Shown: one piece after another, positions 59,333 through 64,000 of the stretch | Position numbering within the stretch: position 1 is the first letter of the stretch | How the letters are laid out: each line of letters starts with the position of its first letter | Source of the DNA: Calditrichota bacterium | Lineage (GTDB): Bacteria > Electryoneota > RPQS01 | Reading direction: 5' to 3' | Assembly (NCBI GenBank): GCA_020637445.1 | Contig: JACJVZ010000002.1 | Coordinates: forward strand, 124,001-188,000 | Length of the DNA stretch: 64,000 nucleotides | Notes under the pieces: model-generated | The model's database searches: none | What the model was told of the DNA's origin: nothing | What the model saw: the letters and a program-made list of their open reading frames with translations, nothing else | Made by a program: the position numbers and the translations under genes

Positions 59333-60367
59333 TTAGAACAACCCCAATTGCGCGCGCGTCTCGGGCGCGCTTTCTTTTTGCATTTCGCGCACGTTCATCC
59401 CCAGTTTTTTGCACGTCAGATCAAACAGCGCTTCGATCACGTCCCACTTTTCCCCCTCGCCTTTCATGCGTTTCCCAAATTCGCTCGTATAGAGTTTCCC
59501 GCCGCGGAGGTTTTTGACGTTGTTGATGACGCGCTCGTATCTTAATGGAAATTGCTCGCCCAGTTTCGGCAGAAAAATATCTTTGACTTCGGCGGGCAGC
59601 CTAAGCATAATCTTAAACGCTTTTCTTGCACCGGCGGCGTGGGCGCGCTCCAAAATTTCCACAATCTGATCGTCATTCAGTCCCGGAATAATCGGCGCAA
59701 TTCCCACCGTCGTCGGGATTCCTGCTTCCGAAAGTTTTTCTAAAGCTCTGAATCTCGTCGAGGGTCGCGGCGTACCCGGTTCGAGTCTCTTCGACATCTC
59801 GTCGTCGGCAAACGCAATCGAAATTCCCACACCGACTTTGCCGGTCGCCTCTTGCAATCTTACCAGCAATTCAATATCCCGCACGACCAGCGCGCCCTTC
59901 GTTATAACTACAACCGGATTTTTGAAATCGAGACAGGCTTCCAAACACTGTTTCGTAATTTCGTAGTGCGCTTCCAATGGCTGATAGCAATCCGTGATTC
60001 CCGAAAACCCGATACTCTCCTTGCGCCAACCTTTCTTGCACAACGTTTCTCGCAATTTTTCGGCGGCGTTCATCTTCACCACAATCTTTCGCTCAAAATC
60101 CGTCCCCGCTCCCCAGTCGAGATACTGATGAAAGGGCCGCGCATAGCAATACGCGCACGAGTGTTGACAGCCGCGATACGGATTGAGACTCCAGCGTCCG
60201 CCAATATCGGGACTGTCCACGCGCGTCAAGATACTCTTAACATGTTCGTGATATACTTCCAACTTGGCCGGAGGAGGCGAGTCAATCCAGTCCACCCAGT
60301 TCGAGTGAAACGGGTTGGGGGGATTGGAAATCCTCCTGATGACAGGAATGTGGCCTTGATTCTTCAT
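59333..60367 (-). CDS. Radical SAM protein (PA0069/SPL-like)
   Basis: 344 residues. Radical SAM cluster Cx3Cx2C in LNPYRGCQHSCAYCYARPFH near residue 65. The family has the preceding YHEHVKSILTRVDSPDI segment and later VVVITKGALVVRDIELL and VGIAPIIPGLNDDQI. It resembles the PA0069/Rv2578c group and, more distantly, spore photoproduct lyase; the reaction is unknown. The start at 60367 fits the family N-terminus. Convergent with the Arr gene, 11 bp apart; a terminator hairpin lies upstream at 60402. Confidence 0.9.
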   Translation of the reverse strand: MKNQGHIPVIRRISNPPNPFHSNWVDWIDSPPPAKLEVYHEHVKSILTRVDSPDIGGRWSLNPYRGCQHSCAYCYARPFHQYLDWGAGTDFERKIVVKMNAAEKLRETLCKKGWRKESIGFSGITDCYQPLEAHYEITKQCLEACLDFKNPVVVITKGALVVRDIELLVRLQEATGKVGVGISIAFADDEMSKRLEPGTPRPSTRFRALEKLSEAGIPTTVGIAPIIPGLNDDQIVEILERAHAAGARKAFKIMLRLPAEVKDIFLPKLGEQFPLRYERVINNVKNLRGGKLYTSEFGKRMKGEGEKWDVIEALFDLTCKKLGMNVREMQKESAPETRAQLGLF

Positions 60368-60401
60368 AATTCTAAATTGTACATATGTTCAAAATTACAA
60401 A

Positions 60402-60423
60402 AAATCCCCCTTGAAAACAAGGG
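60402..60423 (-). terminator. Terminator-like hairpin between divergent genes
   Basis: CCCTTG-AAAA-CAAGGG (60408-60423); the minus strand continues GGATTTTTT. It sits upstream of the radical SAM start with no minus-strand gene before it. Confidence 0.5.
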
Positions 60424-60442
60424 ACATGACTCAACTTAGTGG

Positions 60443-60471
60443 TTGAAAGCGTGTCTAAGAGTGTATATATT
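60443..60471 (+). promoter_or_regulatory. Promoter of the LpoB/COG3014 operon
   Basis: TTGAAA (60443-60448), 17 bases, TATATT (60466-60471). The leader contains a TTGGGG-GCAATT-CCCCAA hairpin (60485-60502) before the ATG. Confidence 0.75.
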
Positions 60472-60531
60472 GGGTAATTAATCTTTGGGGGCAATTCCCC
60501 AAGCAACTAACTAAATTTTCTGGAGTTGAAA

Positions 60532-61134
60532 ATGAGAACTCTGTGGATTCTTGTGCTCGCTTTGGCGAGCGTTAGCCTGATCTCCTGCTCGAGCGGCAAG
60601 AAAGTGTCGAGGATTGACGTCGAGGAAACGGTGGATTTGTCGGGAAATTGGAATGACACGGACAGCCGACTGGTCGCTGACGAGATGATTTCCGACGCGC
60701 TTAGCCAACGCTGGCTGGCCAATTTCCTGCGTGACAAGGGCGCCAACCCCGCCGTGATTGTGGGCAATATTCGCAATCTGTCAGACGAGCATATCGCGAC
60801 AGGGACGTTTGTGGGGGATATTGAACGCGCATTTGTGAATTCGGGAACAGTGCGAGTTGTGGCCAGTGCGGACGAGCGCGGCGGCGTACGCGACGAGCGC
60901 GAAGATCAGCAAGCGAACGCGTCGCTTGAGACCATGAAGGAATTCGGGCTGGAACTCGGCGCGGACTATATGCTGATGGGTGAGATCAATAAGATTCTCG
61001 ATCAAGAAGGCAAAGAAAAAATCGCCTTCTATCAAGTTGATTTGACGCTCACGGACGTGCAGTCCAACGAGAAAGTCTGGATCGGCCAAAAGAAGATCAA
61101 GAAGTACATCGCGCGCAAGAACTATAAGCCTTAG
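60532..61134 (+). CDS. LpoB-like lipoprotein (penicillin-binding-protein activator family)
   Basis: 200 residues. Lipoprotein signal MRTLWILVLALASVSLISC with the acylated Cys at residue 19. The body matches the LpoB/COG3417 family: ADEMISDALSQRWLANFLRD, VGNIRNLSDEHIATGTFVGD, and later ADYMLMGEINKILDQEGKEK and DLTLTDVQSNEKVWIGQKKI. In E. coli LpoB activates PBP1B for peptidoglycan synthesis. It is followed 8 bp later by a COG3014 lipoprotein, a pairing seen in other bacteria. Start ATG 60532 has a TGGAG site. Confidence 0.9.
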   Translation: MRTLWILVLALASVSLISCSSGKKVSRIDVEETVDLSGNWNDTDSRLVADEMISDALSQRWLANFLRDKGANPAVIVGNIRNLSDEHIATGTFVGDIERAFVNSGTVRVVASADERGGVRDEREDQQANASLETMKEFGLELGADYMLMGEINKILDQEGKEKIAFYQVDLTLTDVQSNEKVWIGQKKIKKYIARKNYKP

Positions 61135-61142
61135 ACGCGCAC

Positions 61143-62573
61143 ATGAACTTCTCGGTTAGCGGGGCAGGTGAAGACACCTGCCGCCGCGGCTCAATAATTT
61201 GTGCGCTGCTGTTCTCAACGCTGCTCGTCTTCGGATGCGCGGGGAAGCGGACGCTTTTGATGGAGCAGGTACGGACGGAGCTGCGCGCAACGTCCACGGA
61301 GCAAGCTCTCGCCGCGTATGAAAAGGGAGTCAAGAAGAACACACAGCGCGTCGATGAACTCTTAAATCTTGGGTTGCTCGCGCTTGAAGCGGGCAAGTAT
61401 GATCTTGCTCTGAAATCTTTCAAAGAAGCCGACAAGCTCTCCGAAGAGAGATTGACCAAAAGCCTTTCGCGGGAAGCGGCGTCGCTGACGACTTCGGACC
61501 GTGTGCGGGCTTATCAAGGGACCGTGTTTGACAAGGCGATGCTGCACTATTATCAGGCCGTGGCGTATCTCGAAAAAGGGGATTTGAGTGCCGCGACTGT
61601 GGAAGGGCGGCGCATTGCGAGTTACCTTGAGGTCAATGCGCGCGAGTCGAAGCACACGTATAAAGACGATCCGTTTTTGCAGTGGTTTTCAGGCGTGATG
61701 TATGAATCCTTCGGTCAAGACAACGACGCATGGATTTCGTACAAACACGCGATGGAACTCTATCCCTACTACGGGATTGACGAGCCGGGCTATCTCTGCC
61801 GCGCGACTTATGCTGCGCTTAGGGAAGTGGGATCCAGCGAGCAGGAGCAGATGCTTGAAGAACGGTGCCCTGACGTGGATCTGGATTTCGATCCGAATTG
61901 GGGAAGAATTGTCGTGCTCTGTGAAGCGGGGATTGCGCCGCAAATCCGCGAAGACAATATCGTATTTCCGATCATGAAATACGACGAGCACTCGTGGGCT
62001 AACAATGACGACCGCGAGCGCTATGCCTATGACGTGTATGGCCGGAGATATGACCACTATGATGAAGCGAAGCTGGACTATCTTCTGCGCGTTGCTCTGC
62101 CCTACTATCCCTCTGACCAGTACGGCACGGATGTTTATGAGGTTTCCGTCAGAGGCAGCGGAGTGGACAAATTGGCGGAACTTGCGGCCCCCGTGGGGAG
62201 TATCTTGAAGCAAGACCTCGATGACCGGATGCCCGCCATTGCAGCGCGAGCTATTGTTAGAGGCATCATAAAATATGCCGCGAAAGAGGCCGCCGAGAAG
62301 GCGGGCAAGAAGGACAGTGAAGCGCTCGGCACAATTCTCGGTTTGGGCGTAAATCTTCTGGGCGCGGCCACGGAAGCCGCCGATACCCGCTCGTGGGAAA
62401 CCCTTCCTGACAAAATTTACGTCGCCGATTTTCAATTGCCGCCCGGTGAACACAGCGACCTCCGCGTCGTCTTCGAAGGCCATGGCGGCGAATCGCTCCT
62501 GCGCTACGACCTGCCCACGGTGGATGTGAAACCGGGAAAGCTGACGGTGCTCAGAGCGAGGTGCTGGAAGTAA
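61143..62573 (+). CDS. COG3014-type lipoprotein with TPR-like repeats
   Basis: 476 residues. A lipoprotein signal with the hydrophobic core IICALLFSTLLVFGC and the acylated Cys near residue 32. A TPR-like helical region follows (LLNLGLLALEAGKYDLALK near 75; MLHYYQAVAYLEKGDLSAA near 140), then a C-terminal beta-rich domain (LRVALPYYPSDQYGTDVYEV; VFEGHGGESLLRYDLP). COG3014 proteins occur with LpoB and are suggested to act in envelope or peptidoglycan assembly. The N-terminal ~15 residues (SVSGAGEDTCRRGS) are encoded by a family A-like repeat at 61163-61189 rather than by typical signal-peptide sequence; the true start may lie after it. Coupled to lpoB. Confidence 0.85.
   Translation: MNFSVSGAGEDTCRRGSIICALLFSTLLVFGCAGKRTLLMEQVRTELRATSTEQALAAYEKGVKKNTQRVDELLNLGLLALEAGKYDLALKSFKEADKLSEERLTKSLSREAASLTTSDRVRAYQGTVFDKAMLHYYQAVAYLEKGDLSAATVEGRRIASYLEVNARESKHTYKDDPFLQWFSGVMYESFGQDNDAWISYKHAMELYPYYGIDEPGYLCRATYAALREVGSSEQEQMLEERCPDVDLDFDPNWGRIVVLCEAGIAPQIREDNIVFPIMKYDEHSWANNDDRERYAYDVYGRRYDHYDEAKLDYLLRVALPYYPSDQYGTDVYEVSVRGSGVDKLAELAAPVGSILKQDLDDRMPAIAARAIVRGIIKYAAKEAAEKAGKKDSEALGTILGLGVNLLGAATEAADTRSWETLPDKIYVADFQLPPGEHSDLRVVFEGHGGESLLRYDLPTVDVKPGKLTVLRARCWK
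61163..61189 (+). repeat. Palindromic element, family A variant, inside a gene
   Basis: GGCAGGTG-AAGA-CACCTGCC followed by GCCGCGG. It lies inside the 5' end of the COG3014 gene, coding for its unusual N-terminus. Confidence 0.75.
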
Positions 62574-62577
62574 CGGA

Positions 62578-62591
62578 AAATTCCAAATCCC
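62578..62591. repeat. Heptad repeat (AAATTCC x2)
   Basis: AAATTCC-AAATCCC then AATGGC, the same ending as the array at 54189. Confidence 0.75.
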
Positions 62592-62602
62592 AATGGCGAG
62601 CA

Positions 62603-62623
62603 AAGGATAAGGGATAAAGGATG
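62603..62623. repeat. Heptad repeat (AAGGATA type)
   Basis: AAGGATA-AGGGATA-AAGGATG; identical 21 bases to the array at 54161. Confidence 0.9.
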
Positions 62624-62679
62624 TCGCGCGGGGGATTTGGATTCTCGTATTTCGCTTGGAGTGAGTGGTTTGCTTGGCT

Positions 62680-62703
62680 AGATCCTTACAGAGGATGACA
62701 GAA
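62680..62703 (+). repeat. Hairpin element, family D
   Basis: AGATCCTTACAGAGGATGAC then AGAA, preceded by the CGCTTGGAGTGAGTGG segment also present near 54280. Confidence 0.85.
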
Positions 62704-62747
62704 ATTTCTTAACAATCGATGCGCTTGGAATCTTGGCTTGCCTGACA

Positions 62748-62775
62748 AGATCCTTCAGTGCGTTCAGGATGACAA
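62748..62775 (+). repeat. Hairpin element, family D
   Basis: AGATCCTTCAGTGCGTTCAG then GATGACAA. Confidence 0.82.
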
Positions 62776-62805
62776 TGCGTTCAGACATCTCCGCGTTTGC
62801 AACGT

Positions 62806-62848
62806 CAGATTCCGGCCGGGTTGCGCGGACTTAATCCGGCTCGGCGAG
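62806..62848 (+). repeat. Dispersed element, family C
   Basis: CAGATTCCGGCCGGGTTGCG ... ACTTAATCCGGCTCGGCGAG. Confidence 0.85.
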
Positions 62849-62900
62849 AATCTCACCACTCTCGGTCCTTTGCTGCTCTAACTTCACTGCCTGCCTAAGC

Positions 62901-62924
62901 GGGCGGCACGCCTGCCGCCCCTAC
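62901..62924 (+). repeat. Palindromic element, family B
   Basis: GGGCGGCA-CGCC-TGCCGCCC then CTAC; identical to 48471. Confidence 0.88.
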
Positions 62925-62934
62925 TTTCCAATTC

Positions 62935-63165
62935 ATGACAACTCACTCAGTTGATACGCAAGACCTCGGATGCGGGGACTTGATGATGGCTTTGATGAAA
63001 GCCATGAAAGAGGTTTCGCCCGGAGAAATACTCGATCTTCATGCGCTCGATGCCGGCGCGCGTGAAGATATTCCCAGTTGGTGCAATATGACCGGACATA
63101 AATTGATCGAAGCCGAAACCGGTGATGATGGACATCACTACCTCATTCAAAAAAAGGAGAACTGA
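62935..63165 (+). CDS. TusA/SirA-fold protein with a single Cys
   Basis: 76 residues, TusA-like two-layer fold. The usual CPxP motif of sulfur-carrier TusA is replaced by LGCGDLMMALMKAMKEVSPG: the Cys is kept but the prolines are lost. A second Cys sits in EDIPSWCNMTGHKLIE. TusA proteins relay persulfide sulfur in tRNA thiolation and other sulfur trafficking. The gene directly abuts the DsrE-like gene. The start ATG is at 62935, right after a family B repeat with no strong ribosome site. Confidence 0.85.
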   Translation: MTTHSVDTQDLGCGDLMMALMKAMKEVSPGEILDLHALDAGAREDIPSWCNMTGHKLIEAETGDDGHHYLIQKKEN

Positions 63166-63525
63166 ATGGCAAAATTCATGGTGAGCTTGACTCACGCCAA
63201 GGACAATACGGACATGAGCACCGTGGCGTTCGTGGTCGCAAATGCTTCCGTCGCTTCGGGACAGGAAACCGTCGTGTTTCTTTCCGTCGAAGGCGTAAGA
63301 CTGTCGCAGCCGGGCTACGCGGATGACATTCACGAAGAAGGATTCGCGCCGCTCAAAGAGCTGATGGACAACTACATCGCGGCAGGCGGACAGATCTGGT
63401 TGTGCAGCCCGTGTTTCAAGAAGCGCGGACTGAACGAAAGATCACTGACCGGAAACACCACCATCGTCGGTGGAGCGAAAGTCGTCGAGTTCCTTACGAC
63501 CGGCGGCACGTCGATTACGTATTGA
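63166..63525 (+). CDS. DsrE-family protein
   Basis: 119 residues, DsrE/DsrF-like fold. It has the family opening FMVSLTHAKDNTDMSTVAFV, then VVFLSVEGVRLSQPGYADDI and a Cys pair in IWLCSPCFKKRGLNE near 82, then TTIVGGAKVVEFL. DsrE-type proteins accept sulfur from TusA in sulfur relay (TusBCD, DsrEFH). It starts 1 bp after the TusA-like stop, and another TusA-like gene follows after ~220 bp of spacer, so a sulfur or redox relay is the likely theme. Confidence 0.88.
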   Translation: MAKFMVSLTHAKDNTDMSTVAFVVANASVASGQETVVFLSVEGVRLSQPGYADDIHEEGFAPLKELMDNYIAAGGQIWLCSPCFKKRGLNERSLTGNTTIVGGAKVVEFLTTGGTSITY

Positions 63526-63693
63526 TGGGTCCCCGGGGCTAAGCCCGGAGGGCTTCCAGCGGGCAAGCAGATGCTGCACGTTTTGCAAGGGAGTGCTTGG
63601 ATGGGGAGAAACCAAGGCACTCGAAACTAAGCAAAGTGCGATGATGCTGCCCGTTGGATTGATTCTAACATTCGATTTATGAAATATGAAGGC

Positions 63694-63735
63694 GGATTCC
63701 GACCGGGTTGCGCTGCGCTTAACCCGGCTCGGCGG
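63694..63735 (+). repeat. Dispersed element, family C
   Basis: GGATTCCGACCGGGTTGCGC ... TTAACCCGGCTCGGCGG, immediately upstream of the last gene and preceded by two heptads (TTTATGA-AATATGA at 63677-63690). Confidence 0.82.
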
Positions 63736-63743
63736 AAGTTGAT

Positions 63744-64000
63744 ATGAGCGAAAATCTCGAACAACTCGAACAACCGATTGCTACGCCGCATGTGTGCGAC
63801 GGGGGAAATCTTGACTGCGGCTCGGGGCTCTTGCTGATTATTCGCAAGGCGATGGACCAGGTTCCCGACGGCGAAGTGCTCGAAATTCGCTCGACTGAAC
63901 TCTCCGTGTGCAACGACCTGCCTGCTTGGTGCCGCATGACGGAGAATCCGTATCTCGGGTGGAAAGAGGGATCGGAGACTAACAGTTTTTTTGTGCAGCG
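63744..64000 (+). CDS. Second TusA-like protein, cut by window edge
   Basis: 85 codons visible; the gene runs off the right edge of the window. The residues match the TusA-like gene at 62935: NLDCGSGLLLIIRKAMDQVPDG and then LSVCNDLPAWCRMTENPY. The CPxP motif is again absent (C-G-S-G), and the WCxMT Cys is conserved between the two copies. The N-terminal ~17 residues (MSENLEQLEQPIATPHV) are an extension. It probably arose by duplication; same sulfur-relay context. Confidence 0.87.
   Translation, partial: MSENLEQLEQPIATPHVCDGGNLDCGSGLLLIIRKAMDQVPDGEVLEIRSTELSVCNDLPAWCRMTENPYLGWKEGSETNSFFVQ

Larger units (their letters stand above)
62574..62934. other. Repeat-rich intergenic region
   Basis: 361 bp without a gene: an AAATTCC heptad pair (62578), an AAGGATA heptad array (62603), family D hairpins (62680, 62748), a family C element (62806) and a family B palindrome (62901). 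Confidence 0.8.

Overview
The window looks like chromosomal DNA of a Gram-negative bacterium from the FCB superphylum (Fibrobacterota-Chlorobi-Bacteroidota), probably one of its uncultured candidate phyla. Several secreted proteins end in a type IX secretion (T9SS/Por) type A sorting domain with the YPNPFN motif. There are lipoproteins with lipoboxes, a TonB C-terminal domain protein and a classical menaquinone pathway. Coding density is high and GC moderate. The phylum assignment is inference: there is no rRNA here to confirm it.

Layout. 1-1.8 kb: groES-groEL (minus, groEL cut by the window edge) behind a CIRCE operator. 1.9-3.4 kb: a stand-alone AIPR-family candidate phage-defence gene with its own promoter and terminator. 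3.5-11.2 kb: minus-strand genes including a large unknown protein, a PLP-dependent dehydratase, two T9SS-tailed proteins and a LeuA-like synthase. One T9SS protein is interrupted by an in-frame TGA exactly at the first position of a thioredoxin-fold CxxC motif, so it is annotated as a candidate selenoprotein. 11.3-19.4 kb: menF-D-H-B-A-C-E, nearly all stop/start overlapping, with a convergent MenI-type thioesterase. 19.5-24.1 kb: a P-domain secreted protein and two glycosyltransferases. 24.4-32.9 kb: a chemotaxis-like operon (four-receiver/HPt protein, CheA, CheR, CheD, HDOD, CheY, CheX, CheB). 33-42.9 kb: lipoprotein, CBS protein, secreted trypsin-like protease, EamA transporter, VOC protein, and an M20 peptidase-ECF sigma-Ser/Thr kinase operon. 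42.9-52.5 kb: tRNA-Leu(GAG), secG, tpiA, pgk, a HicBA toxin-antitoxin pair, small envelope proteins, gap, a nuclease pair (MvaI/BcnI-like plus NucS-like) and pfkA. 52.7-64 kb: another T9SS protein, hemerythrin, histidine kinase, HemW, HPF, a TPR-Arr fusion, a radical SAM protein, an LpoB/COG3014 lipoprotein pair and a TusA-DsrE-TusA set.

How the parts fit. Chorismate-derived menaquinone synthesis is nearly complete in one transcription unit; only the final methyltransferase (MenG/UbiE) is missing. Lower glycolysis (pfkA, gap, tpiA, pgk) is clustered on one strand but interrupted by accessory genes. The signalling genes (che operon, ECF-kinase operon, PAS histidine kinase beside hemerythrin) suggest a well-regulated organism responsive to environment and perhaps oxygen.

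Intergenic DNA is crowded with dispersed repeats. There are tandem heptanucleotide tracts of several sequences, all of period 7, often directly upstream of start codons. There are also at least four families of short palindromic elements whose copies show compensatory stem changes. Seven good promoters of the form TTGnnn-N17/18-TATATT (or TATGTT) were read by eye. All coordinates and motif calls come from reading the sequence; no database search was run.
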